DNA of 10,074 nucleotides from Lachnospiraceae bacterium (GCA_017391465.1 JAFOYH010000107.1:1-10074), one strand, 5' to 3'; counted from the first letter of the stretch, positions 1 through 6,330 are shown. The notes: generated by a model not told the origin, from the letters alone. Program-made: numbers and translations.

Positions 1-1013
1 ACTGTATATAAAGTAGAAATAATAACTAATGCATTCAGTGTTAATACAACAAAAGTATCAATAAATACACCTGCCAATGCTACAATCCCCTGTTCATGAG
101 GATGACTTACATTTGCCTGTGCATGTGCATGTGGTGTAGAACCCATACCGGCTTCGTTAGAGAAAAGGCCTCGTTTTGCACCCTGGCTGATGGCAGATTT
201 AAGTGCTGCACCAAAAGCACCGCCGATGATGGCCTGTGGCTGGAAAGCATACTGGAAAATCATTGCAAATGTTGCAGGAATATATTTTGCACGGAAGATA
301 AGCACGATCATACCGCCAAGTAAAAAGATCGCTGCCATTACAGGAACAACCTTTTCACATACTGCTGCAAGACGCTGTACACCGCCAAGGAAAATAAAGC
401 CACAGATAATTACTAATACAATACCTACAATCCAGGCTGGGACACCAAAGGCATTCTCAAATGTAGAACCGATAGAGTTGGACTGTACCATACAACCCAT
501 AAAACCAAGTGCAAGAATAATAGACACTGCAAAAAATCCTGCTAAGAACTTGCCAGCACCGCCTTTAAAAGCAGTAGTAATATAGTAAACTGGACCGCCG
601 TGAATATTGCCATCTTTATCAATCACACGCGTTTTCTGAGCCAAAGTTGCTTCTGCATAAATGGTTGCCATACCTAAAAATGCAATAACCCACATCCAGA
701 AAATTGCACCAGGACCACCTGTAAGAATCGCACCGGAAGCACCAATAACATTACCTGTACCAACCTGGGCAGCAATAGCTGTTGCAAGTGCCTGGAAAGA
801 ACTCATACCACTTTCATGTTTTTCGCCTTTCAAAGATAAACTGCCAAAAACTTTTTTCATACCGGCAACAAAGTATCTCAACTGAACGAAACGTGTTTTA
901 ATGGAATACCACAATCCGACTGCAACCAGTAAAATGATTAGAATGTAACTTGATAAATAGTTGTTAAGTGTTACCACAATTGGGTAAAGTGTAGCTTCAA
1001 TATTTGCTAACAT
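1..1013 (-). CDS. AgcS-family sodium:alanine/glycine symporter (3' end outside window)
   Basis: Integral membrane transporter of the alanine/glycine:cation symporter family, which imports alanine or glycine with Na+. The reading frame from ATG 1013 is open to the window edge, giving 337 codons; the family is usually about 450-480 residues, so roughly the last quarter is missing. Translation shows the family landmarks: AAQVGTGNVIG near the N-terminus, NIHGGPVYYI in the middle, and GAKRGLFSNEAGMGSTPHAHA-like sequence near the cut end, between many hydrophobic helices. The start is set by a GGAGGAA Shine-Dalgarno at about 1021-1027; an in-frame ATG at 1028 would put that site inside the gene. 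A tandem glycine riboswitch and terminator lie directly upstream, which points to glycine, perhaps with alanine, as the substrate. The family is certain; the exact substrate is inferred. Confidence 0.95.
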   Translation of the reverse strand, partial: MLANIEATLYPIVVTLNNYLSSYILIILLVAVGLWYSIKTRFVQLRYFVAGMKKVFGSLSLKGEKHESGMSSFQALATAIAAQVGTGNVIGASGAILTGGPGAIFWMWVIAFLGMATIYAEATLAQKTRVIDKDGNIHGGPVYYITTAFKGGAGKFLAGFFAVSIILALGFMGCMVQSNSIGSTFENAFGVPAWIVGIVLVIICGFIFLGGVQRLAAVCEKVVPVMAAIFLLGGMIVLIFRAKYIPATFAMIFQYAFQPQAIIGGAFGAALKSAISQGAKRGLFSNEAGMGSTPHAHAQANVSHPHEQGIVALAGVFIDTFVVLTLNALVIISTLYT

Positions 1014-1040
1014 ATTTTCTTCCTCCATATCACATAAAAT

Positions 1041-1067
1041 GAAAAAGACAGCTGAAGATCAGCTGCC
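1041..1067 (-). terminator. Riboswitch-controlled intrinsic terminator before the symporter
   Basis: Read on the minus strand, GGCAGCTGA pairs with TCAGCTGTC around a 3-base loop (9 bp, one G-U pair), followed by TTTTT. It lies between the second glycine aptamer and the symporter's ribosome binding site, where a transcription-attenuation expression platform belongs. Its 3' arm plus U-tract (1042-1051) can alternatively pair with 1123-1132 of the aptamer. Confidence 0.85.
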
Positions 1068-1120
1068 CTGGAATGAACAAACAAGTATAAACAAACATGA
1101 TAAATGTCTGTGTGTACTTT

Positions 1121-1285
1121 CTCTGTCCTTTTACCTGAGAGATTCAGCAATGTGTATTGCCTTGCACCTTCGGTACTCACCTTTGTGAGATTCTCCAGAG
1201 CTACATCCATTCTTAGTCCCCGTCCGCATCTCGGACACCTGAGAGTTTTACTCCTTCGGTAGGCATATCGCCATTCCCCTAAGAA
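1121..1285 (-). promoter_or_regulatory. Tandem (two-aptamer) glycine riboswitch
   Basis: The minus strand carries two consecutive glycine aptamers. Aptamer 1 (about 1285-1210) has a closing P1 of TTCTTAG with CTAAGAA, the core CCGAAGG (1259-1253) and CTCTCAGG (1245-1238). Aptamer 2 (about 1200-1121) starts CTCTGGAG, has CCGAAGG (1173-1167) and CTCTCAGG (1141-1134), and closes with AAAAGGACAGAG. About nine bases link them, the usual compact tandem arrangement. These motifs are the conserved core of the gcvT/glycine riboswitch class. The leader continues into an intrinsic terminator and then the AgcS symporter, so the switch controls transcription of an amino-acid importer. Family identity is very secure; the sign of regulation is inferred and treated in the findings. 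Confidence 0.95.
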
Positions 1286-1296
1286 CTTCATCTGTC

Positions 1297-1343
1297 ATTA
1301 TAAACTTGTATACAACCGTATCACACGGACATTTGTTTGTCAA
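1297..1343 (-). promoter_or_regulatory. Promoter region for the glycine riboswitch-symporter transcript
   Basis: A perfect TTGACA lies at 1343-1338 on the minus strand, with a poor TACGGT 17 bases downstream. A perfect TATAAT lies at 1302-1297, but the hexamer 17 bases upstream of it (TGTGAT) is weak. Either start would put the 5' end within about 25 bases of aptamer 1. Which pair is used cannot be settled from sequence. Confidence 0.5.
1306..1315. promoter_or_regulatory. TTGTATACAA palindrome, possible GntR-type operator
   Basis: A perfect 10-base palindrome, TTGTATACAA, sits inside the symporter promoter region, next to the TATAAT element. Its GTATAC core fits the GT-N2-AC pattern of many FadR/GntR-type operators. 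No such regulator gene is present in this window, so the assignment is only a suggestion. Confidence 0.25.
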
Positions 1344-1367
1344 CCAGAACACTTTTTGTATTGGTTT

Positions 1368-2534
1368 TTATACAAAACTCTGTTCTACTGTGATCACTGC
1401 ATAATAATGTGGATCCATAATATGTATCAGATCTTTTACTTTCTTCTCAATTTCTGCCTTATCCTTTAATTCATCTGTCGATACAACAAGATCAAAAATC
1501 AGATTTGTATGTGTTTCTCCGCGTACCATACGAAAGTCATGGATCATCCAATGCGAATTCAATGTTTGTACCATGGCAGATACTTTTTCCCGCATAGCCT
1601 CTAACTCTTTATCATCTGTCACGACCGGGTCCATGTGAATCGTAGCAAGGCATTGGAAAATTCTGGAAAGATCGCGTTCTACGTTATCAATCATATCATG
1701 TGCTTTGATCATATCCTCCTTATAAGAAATTTCAGCATGAAGCGTCAACATACGACGTCCAGGACCATAATCATGAATAATTAAATCATGTACTCCCAAA
1801 ATCATGTCTTCCTTCATAACACACTTTTTAATGCCTTCTACAAGCTCCGGATCCGGTGCCTGTCCCAGTAAAGGCTGAATCGTTTCCTTCGCCGCATTAA
1901 AGCCGGCATAGCATACAAACAGGGCTACAAAAACACCGATGAAACCATCAATGTTTTTATCTGTAATCATGTGAATAATGAGGCCCAGCAAAACTGCACC
2001 CGTAGAAATACAATCACTCAGACTATCTGTTGCTGTCGCTTTCATTGCCTCAGAATGAATCTTATGACCTAAAGTAAAATTAAAACGAGACATCCATAAT
2101 TTCATTAAAATAGAGGCTGCCAAAATTGCAACGGATGCTACACTGAAGCTTAATTCCGCAGGATGTAAAATCTTGTCTACAGATGTTTTTAACAACTCAA
2201 ACCCTGTCATCAAAATAGCTGCAGCAATAAATAATCCAGATAAATATTCAATACGACCATGTCCAAACGGATGATCCGGATCCGCAGGTTTTCCAGCCAT
2301 ATGGAAACCAATCAATGTCACAACCGAAGATGCTGCATCCGAGAGATTGTTAAAGGCATCGGCCATAATGGAAACTGCACCCGTCATAAATCCGGCAAGC
2401 AACTTAAATCCGAAAAGAATAATATTACAGACAATCCCTACCATTCCTGATAATCTTCCATAAGACTGACGCACTTTTACATCTTTAATGTTCTCATTGT
2501 CTTTAATAAAACAACGCACTAATAATTCAGTCAT
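1368..2534 (-). CDS. Cation diffusion facilitator, Mn-type (MntE/MneP-like) exporter
   Basis: Inner-membrane divalent-metal/proton antiporter of the CDF family, exporting metal from the cytoplasm. Numbered from ATG 2534 (388 residues): six hydrophobic helices fill about 28-215. TM2 carries DAFNNLSD, giving an N62-xxx-D66 site. The loop motif HPFGHGR is at 88-94. TM5 carries D170-xxx-D174. The N-xxx-D plus D-xxx-D combination is described for manganese CDFs such as MntE, whereas zinc types usually have H/D-xxx-D. Residues about 230-305 are the cytoplasmic dimerisation domain, and about 312-388 look like a second copy of it. The start is chosen because GGGGG at 2547-2543 is 8 bases from ATG 2534 but only 2 from ATG 2540; a TTG at 2549 has no support. 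It is divergent from the XRE gene. I found no yybP-ykoY manganese riboswitch in the short leader. Family certain, metal inferred. Confidence 0.93.
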   Translation of the reverse strand: MTELLVRCFIKDNENIKDVKVRQSYGRLSGMVGIVCNIILFGFKLLAGFMTGAVSIMADAFNNLSDAASSVVTLIGFHMAGKPADPDHPFGHGRIEYLSGLFIAAAILMTGFELLKTSVDKILHPAELSFSVASVAILAASILMKLWMSRFNFTLGHKIHSEAMKATATDSLSDCISTGAVLLGLIIHMITDKNIDGFIGVFVALFVCYAGFNAAKETIQPLLGQAPDPELVEGIKKCVMKEDMILGVHDLIIHDYGPGRRMLTLHAEISYKEDMIKAHDMIDNVERDLSRIFQCLATIHMDPVVTDDKELEAMREKVSAMVQTLNSHWMIHDFRMVRGETHTNLIFDLVVSTDELKDKAEIEKKVKDLIHIMDPHYYAVITVEQSFV

Positions 2535-2567
2535 TTTCATATCCCCCAAAAAAATTTATTCTCGATC

Positions 2568-2595
2568 ATTATACTATACTGTCAGAAAAAGGCAA
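2568..2595 (-). promoter_or_regulatory. Sigma-A-type promoter of the CDF gene
   Basis: On the minus strand, TTGCCT (2595-2590) is followed after 16 bases by a perfect TATAAT (2573-2568). Initiation would fall near 2561, leaving a leader of about 25-30 bases that carries the GGGGG ribosome binding site. This is too short for a metal-sensing riboswitch. Confidence 0.7.
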
Positions 2596-2684
2596 ACCTA
2601 ACTTTTTTGTTTACAGTTCATATATTTATCTTCTTTTCTTTTATTTTCTTTAAACAAAAGAATTTTTTAGTATTTTCGCTTCTA

Positions 2685-2707
2685 TTATTCCCGTTTTCAG
2701 GGAATAA
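2685..2707. repeat. Inverted repeat upstream of the XRE gene, candidate operator
   Basis: TTATTCCC and GGGAATAA form a perfect 8-bp inverted repeat around a 7-base spacer, ending 12 bases upstream of the TTGACA of the XRE promoter. No U-tract follows on either strand, so it is not a terminator. Its position suits a dimeric regulator, possibly the neighbouring XRE protein acting on its own gene; that is inference. Confidence 0.4.
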
Positions 2708-2718
2708 AATTGGTTTTG

Positions 2719-2748
2719 TTGACATACATTTAAGCGGATAGCTACAAT
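2719..2748 (+). promoter_or_regulatory. Sigma-A-type promoter of the XRE gene
   Basis: A perfect TTGACA (2719-2724) is followed after 18 bases by TACAAT (2743-2748). Initiation near 2755 would leave only about 13 bases before ATG 2768, just including the AAGGAGG ribosome binding site. The leader is unusually short but still workable. Confidence 0.6.
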
Positions 2749-2767
2749 GGTGAAAAGGAGGTTGTTT

Positions 2768-3109
2768 ATGAAGAATCCATTGATTGCAGAACGCTTAAAA
2801 TTCTATCGAAAAAAGAATAATTTAACAATTCCACAGGTTTCTGCGATTCTTTCTGAGAAACAACCCGTTGCAGAAAAGACCATTTATGGATGGGAAAGTG
2901 GACACACTCAGCCGGATTCGGATACATTATTACGTCTTTGCTGCATCTACCATATGGAGGATATCTTAGAAATCTTCGGTTATAAACCTCCAAAGAAAAA
3001 TCATTTTAATCTGACAACACAGGAAAAAGACTTAATTATTGAATATAGAAATCATCCCGATATGCAAAAACCAATTCAGAGATTATTAGAAATGGAAGAA
3101 AACGAATAA
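2768..3109 (+). CDS. XRE-family helix-turn-helix transcriptional regulator
   Basis: A 113-residue DNA-binding protein. Residues about 6-70 form a Cro/CI-type helix-turn-helix: IAERLKFYRKKNNLT, then the recognition-helix region EKTIYGWESGHTQPDSDTLLRL and a closing helix. Residues about 83-113 (LTTQEKDLIIEYRNHPDMQK onward) form a short acidic helical tail common in small clostridial XRE proteins, possibly a dimerisation element. ATG 2768 is chosen because AAGGAGG lies 6 bases upstream; an in-frame ATG at 2747 precedes that site and lies within the probable -10. The gene is monocistronic, ends in its own terminator and diverges from the CDF exporter. No metal-binding cluster is visible, so it is not an obvious metal sensor. 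Its target is unknown; autoregulation through the 2685-2707 repeat is possible. Confidence 0.88.
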   Translation: MKNPLIAERLKFYRKKNNLTIPQVSAILSEKQPVAEKTIYGWESGHTQPDSDTLLRLCCIYHMEDILEIFGYKPPKKNHFNLTTQEKDLIIEYRNHPDMQKPIQRLLEMEENE

Positions 3110-3147
3110 AAGAATGTCACGTTTTTACAGCTTGACATTCTTTTTTA
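3110..3147 (+). terminator. Intrinsic terminator of the XRE gene
   Basis: AAGAATGTCA (3110-3119) pairs perfectly with TGACATTCTT (3133-3142) around a 13-base loop and runs into a T tract, starting right after the stop codon. Confidence 0.9.
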
Positions 3148-3168
3148 ATCTCTAGGAATCTCTTATGC

Positions 3169-3197
3169 TTGAAATGCATGCTTTAAAAACGTATAAT
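3169..3197 (+). promoter_or_regulatory. Sigma-A-type promoter of trmO
   Basis: TTGAAA (3169-3174), a 17-base spacer and a perfect TATAAT (3192-3197). Initiation near 3204 gives a leader of about 25 bases with a TGAGG ribosome binding site before ATG 3229. Confidence 0.8.
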
Positions 3198-3228
3198 AAA
3201 AAATATTTTACGAAAATGAGGTATCTTT

Positions 3229-3906
3229 ATGAACTATCAATTCCGTCCTATTGCATACATTCATAGCGACTTCCCAGATAAGTTTGGCATTCCACGTCAA
3301 AGCGGGCTTGCACAATCTTTAAAATCCACACTGATCTTTGAACCGGATTTTCGTTTTCCAGATGCCTTTCGTGGACTTGAAGATTATTCTCATATCTGGT
3401 TGATTTGGGGATTTTCCGAAAACAAACATTCAAGATGGACACCAACTGTTCGCCCACCACGTCTTGGAGGTAATACACGTAAAGGTGTTTTTGCTACACG
3501 TTCGCCATTTCGCCCAAATCCCGTGGGTCTATCCTCGGTAAAACTCGATAAGATCGAGTTTACAAAAGAACACGGTCCCGTATTACATATTAGCGGTGCC
3601 GATTTAATGAATGGTACACCGATCTTTGACATTAAACCTTATCTGCCGTATGTTGACAGCCATCCCGATGCACTTAATGGATTTGCGAATTCTATTAAAG
3701 ATTATGCTTTACACGTAACAGACCCTCATGAAATGCTTTCATATGTTCCTATAGAAAAAAGATCGGCAATCATTGAAATTCTCTCCCAGGATCCAAGACC
3801 TTCCTACCAGGAGGATCCAAAACGTATCTATGGCCTTCGATTTTCTGATTACGAAATCAAATTTCGTGTCGAAAAAAATATTTTGTATATCCTCTCTATC
3901 CAATAA
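3229..3906 (+). CDS. trmO: tRNA (N6-threonylcarbamoyladenosine37-N6)-methyltransferase TrmO
   Basis: Cytoplasmic SAM-dependent enzyme of the TsaA/VirR-like (UPF0066) family that methylates t6A37 to m6t6A in ANN-decoding tRNAs, chiefly tRNA-Thr. The 225 residues match the size of the E. coli enzyme (about 235). The N-terminal beta-barrel catalytic domain covers about 4-145. The family signature lies at 74-100: VRPPRLGGNTRKGVFATRSP followed by FRPNPVG. A second conserved stretch is DIKPYLPYVD (134-143). The C-terminal part carries ILSQDPRPSYQ (184-194) and YGLRFSDYEIKFRV, typical of the small C-terminal domain of full-length bacterial TrmO. The gene is free-standing, with its own promoter and a strong terminator, as suits a housekeeping tRNA-modification enzyme. 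Nothing in the sequence suggests damage. Confidence 0.95.
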   Translation: MNYQFRPIAYIHSDFPDKFGIPRQSGLAQSLKSTLIFEPDFRFPDAFRGLEDYSHIWLIWGFSENKHSRWTPTVRPPRLGGNTRKGVFATRSPFRPNPVGLSSVKLDKIEFTKEHGPVLHISGADLMNGTPIFDIKPYLPYVDSHPDALNGFANSIKDYALHVTDPHEMLSYVPIEKRSAIIEILSQDPRPSYQEDPKRIYGLRFSDYEIKFRVEKNILYILSIQ

Positions 3907-3926
3907 GGACAAATACACATATAAAT

Positions 3927-3970
3927 AAGCTTACATCTAACAAAGTTTTGTTGAATGTAAGCTTTTTATT
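3927..3970. terminator. Long-stem terminator after trmO, possibly bidirectional
   Basis: AAGCTTACAT (3927-3936) pairs perfectly with ATGTAAGCTT (3955-3964). An inner AACAA/TTGTT stem extends the hairpin past a 2-base internal loop, and TTTTTATT follows on the plus strand. On the minus strand the hairpin is followed by ATTTAT, so it could also weakly terminate the convergent protease gene ending at 4040. Confidence 0.9.
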
Positions 3971-4039
3971 CCAGGTTCATATATCTTTGCCCGTTCATTA
4001 CTATTTCATCGCCACTTCTGGAATTAATGAAGCCCAGAA

Positions 4040-5728
4040 TTACTTCGGTAAACTTTCTGACACACACAATGTTCCCCATCCAATCAAAGGATTGGGATAT
4101 TCACTGATTCCCGGCAAAGGCTGCGCGCCATATCTTAAATAGGCTTTTACCTTCTCTCCATAAAGATAAGGATCATTCCCATTAACAATTCCGTACTGCA
4201 TCAAAAGTGCTGCACTCCCTGTAACAAATGGAACCGCAAAGGAAGTTCCATTCAGCTCCATATACGTATTTCCTGGCGCCGCTGTTCGAATTCCAATCCC
4301 TGGTGCCACCAAATCCGGTTTTAGGTTCCCGCTAATAGAATACCCTCTTCCTGAAAAATCCGCATAAGTGCCTCGCCTGCTGTCATAAGCTCCTACCGAT
4401 AACACTTTATCCGCCGTTGAAGGAATGGTCAATGTATGATCAGGTGTCGGATTTAAAAACCGGGTTCCTACATTTACTGTACTTTGTGTAGGCATCCAGA
4501 AATTCACTCTTCCATCGGCAATTCGCCTTGGAATCAGATTAAAATACCATTGACCACTTTCGATATAGGTATCTGCAGGAATAAAATCAATAAAAATCTC
4601 CTGATAGGAACTATAAGGGCTCGGTTCTCCATAATAGATTAAAATTTCTGTTTGACCCAGCGTAAAACGCTGTGGACCAAGAACCGGCTGAAAATATCCG
4701 ACCCTTTGTCCCGAAGGACCAATAAGCTCCAACAGAAAATCATCCTGATAGGATTTCCATATTTGTATATTCAATGATGTTTCATATTCCTGAATCAAAA
4801 AAGCGACTTCTGTATTCTTGCCCATAGCTAAACGTTCTTCCGTGTGTCCTGCTGAATTTCCTTCATTGCCGGTACCAACAGCAATAACACTTTTCCAGTA
4901 ATTTGCCATATCATCCAAATAGGTTTCCACCAGACTATTTCCGGCATGAGAACCATAAGTATTTCCAAAGCTCAGATTAATAGCCACAGGCATCTGAAGC
5001 TGTACTGCCTTTTCAATGACATAATTAACTGCCAGCATAAGTTCTGTTGTTCTTGGAAATGAATCTTTTTTAGGCTGACCCAATCGTACAACAATCAATT
5101 CACTTTCATAAGCCACACCTGTATTACCAGCTGCAATGGCTGCAACCCCCGTTCCATGTCCCGTCGTATCGAAATTCGTGGGCATTTCTTCATTATATAA
5201 ATACTCTGTAAGTTCTTCTCTCGTCCACTCTCTTCCTGAAGTATAACCCGTCGGCGGAATACCTTCTGCAGTCTGATCCCACAAATAACGAATACGAGAT
5301 GTGCCATCGGAATGAATAAAAACCGGATGGCTCACATCAATTCCGGAATCGATAATTCCAACCAGGACACCACGTCCGGTTAATCCCAAAGGTGTAATCT
5401 GAACCAGAGATATACACGACGCTCTCTTCCCCTGTGTAATCTGAAAATATAGTCGTTTTGGCTTTTCAATATACTCTACCTCCGGCCACCCGGATACAGT
5501 TTCAATCAAATTCTCAGGTACTGTAAGAATCGCATATTCATTATAAAGTTCTACGACTTGAATCTGTTCATTCTCATATTGTTTTAAATTTCCCGAATAT
5601 TTTACGATTAAATCCCACGTACCACTTTCCTGTGTAAATCCGATGTTTAATATCGCCGATTTTTCTCGTTCTTTTGCTGTGGCAGAAAGTGATAAGTTTA
5701 ATAAATTCTCCAACTTTTGATCCTGCAT
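4040..5728 (-). CDS. S8-family subtilisin-like serine protease, Csp-like
   Basis: A 562-residue peptidase with a complete subtilase triad: Asp127 in GIIDSGID, His191 in TTGHGTGVAAIAAG and Ser496 in NGTSFAVPFVTG, with oxyanion Asn288 in GTGNEGN. The first ~100 residues form a pro-domain-like region (VVELYNEYAILTVPENLIE). A long insertion at about 300-420, between Asn288 and Ser496, is beta-rich and corresponds to the jelly-roll insert of clostridial Csp germination proteases. No signal peptide or membrane anchor is visible, consistent with Csp-type enzymes that act in the spore or cytoplasm. Csp proteases activate the cortex hydrolase SleC in some clostridia, but Lachnospiraceae carry many Csp-like paralogues of unknown substrate, and no sleC or csp partner is in view. 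The start follows GAGGGG, with a short 3-base gap. Only a weak promoter-like pair (TTGTAA-16-TATGAA, 5806-5779) is seen. Confidence 0.92.
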   Translation of the reverse strand: MQDQKLENLLNLSLSATAKEREKSAILNIGFTQESGTWDLIVKYSGNLKQYENEQIQVVELYNEYAILTVPENLIETVSGWPEVEYIEKPKRLYFQITQGKRASCISLVQITPLGLTGRGVLVGIIDSGIDVSHPVFIHSDGTSRIRYLWDQTAEGIPPTGYTSGREWTREELTEYLYNEEMPTNFDTTGHGTGVAAIAAGNTGVAYESELIVVRLGQPKKDSFPRTTELMLAVNYVIEKAVQLQMPVAINLSFGNTYGSHAGNSLVETYLDDMANYWKSVIAVGTGNEGNSAGHTEERLAMGKNTEVAFLIQEYETSLNIQIWKSYQDDFLLELIGPSGQRVGYFQPVLGPQRFTLGQTEILIYYGEPSPYSSYQEIFIDFIPADTYIESGQWYFNLIPRRIADGRVNFWMPTQSTVNVGTRFLNPTPDHTLTIPSTADKVLSVGAYDSRRGTYADFSGRGYSISGNLKPDLVAPGIGIRTAAPGNTYMELNGTSFAVPFVTGSAALLMQYGIVNGNDPYLYGEKVKAYLRYGAQPLPGISEYPNPLIGWGTLCVSESLPK

Positions 5729-5799
5729 ATACCCCTCATTTTATGGACCTGTTTAAAATGTACACATCCAACTGTTTTTTCATATCTATGCACTTTATC

Positions 5800-5828
5800 T
5801 TTACAAGATGCTAAAAAACATCTATCAT
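5800..5828 (+). promoter_or_regulatory. Sigma-A-type promoter of the small membrane protein gene
   Basis: TTTACA (5800-5805), a 17-base spacer and TATCAT (5823-5828). Initiation near 5835 gives a leader of about 30 bases carrying AAAGGAG. The -35 overlaps the weak -35 candidate of the divergent protease gene. Confidence 0.55.
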
Positions 5829-5865
5829 ATTTTTATATAAATTAAAACAAAGGAGTTTAAAATAT

Positions 5866-6054
5866 ATGAAACGAATATTAGCCTTAATCGCTATCATCTG
5901 CTTAGTAGGACTTTATTTTGCAACATTCATTTTCTCGCTGATCGAATCGGATCTGAGTTTTGGAATGTTCAAAGCATCCCTTCTCATGACTTTTGTCATT
6001 CCAATTCTCCTCTATGCCATGATAATGATTTATAAATTTCTGAATAAAAAATAA
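5866..6054 (+). CDS. Small two-helix membrane protein, function unknown
   Basis: A 62-residue protein I cannot assign to a characterised family, although similar short two-helix proteins are common in Lachnospiraceae. After a basic start (MKR), residues about 4-25 form a first membrane helix. A short linker with acidic residues (ESDLSFG) follows, residues about 36-57 form a second helix, and the tail is lysine-rich (KFLNKK). By the positive-inside rule both termini should face the cytoplasm. Coding reality is supported by AAAGGAG 10 bases before the ATG, a promoter upstream and an uninterrupted membrane-like composition. The gene stands alone, divergent from the S8 protease, and the next plus-strand terminator is about 235 bases past the stop. 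No catalytic or metal-binding residues are apparent. Confidence 0.75.
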   Translation: MKRILALIAIICLVGLYFATFIFSLIESDLSFGMFKASLLMTFVIPILLYAMIMIYKFLNKK

Positions 6055-6154
6055 ATGCCAAATATAAATAAATTATAAACTATGAAATATAATTTTTAGA
6101 TTTCTTTAATTTGAAGGACAAAAAATGGTCACAATTTCATAATATAATAAAACC

Positions 6155-6330
6155 ATAGTAATTAGCCGTTACTATAAAATGATTTGATTTTTTCATAACA
6201 TCTGCCTGACAGATGCCAACTGTCAGGCCCCCCTCGCCTTCCCCTATATATATCACATATATATAGTTACAAAATAAACTCATCAAAAAAATAAGAGAAC
6301 CGATTCCCTATCGGTTCTCTTATTTTTATC
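6155..6330 (+). ncRNA. Candidate structured RNA or 3'-UTR in the 6055-6353 gene-free stretch
   Basis: No gene is evident between 6055 and 6353. On the plus strand the stretch holds, in order: ATAGTAA/TTACTAT (6155-6175, 7 bp, 7-base loop); GCCTGACAG/CTGTCAGGC (6204-6228, 9 bp perfect, 7-base loop); a C-rich single-stranded tract (about 6227-6244); CTATATATAT/ATATATATAG (6244-6266, 10 bp perfect, 3-base loop); and the terminator at 6286-6330. A C-rich tract between hairpins, ending in an intrinsic terminator, is the layout of many Firmicute small RNAs that pair with Shine-Dalgarno sequences. No convincing -35 was found, so it may be the processed 3' end of the upstream small-protein mRNA, or not an RNA gene at all. 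Confidence 0.3.
6286..6330. terminator. Bidirectional intrinsic terminator between the small-protein region and ptsH
   Basis: AAGAGAACCGAT (6293-6304) pairs perfectly with ATCGGTTCTCTT (6310-6321) around a 5-base loop, with A-rich sequence on the left and ATTTTTAT on the right. It should terminate ptsH on the minus strand and any plus-strand transcript arriving from 5866-6285. Confidence 0.92.

Noticed and set aside
190..885. Plus-strand open frames at 190-585 and 661-885
   Set aside because: They are antisense to the AgcS symporter, whose frame shows family motifs throughout; their threonine/proline-rich peptides are typical shadows of a membrane protein gene.
1007..1291. Open frame of 94 codons on the minus strand
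   Set aside because: It covers the two glycine aptamers and the terminator, whose RNA motifs explain the sequence completely; its peptide has no protein-like character.
1341..1370. Plus-strand hairpin AACCAG/TTGGTT followed by TTTTTAT at the end of the CDF gene
   Set aside because: It points the wrong way for the CDF gene, no plus-strand transcript is expected here, and the stem is short with mismatches.
2605..2659. TTTTGTTTA and TAAACAAAA as a distant inverted repeat
   Set aside because: A 37-base spacer and extreme AT content make chance the simplest explanation.
5728..5752. CATAAAAT upstream of the S8 protease, resembling a sigma-E -10
   Set aside because: No matching -35 at 13-15 bases, and initiation would fall within or past the ribosome binding site.
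6137..6196. Minus-strand 19-codon frame starting MKKSNHF
   Set aside because: No ribosome binding site at a usable distance, and it runs through the inverted repeat at 6155-6175.
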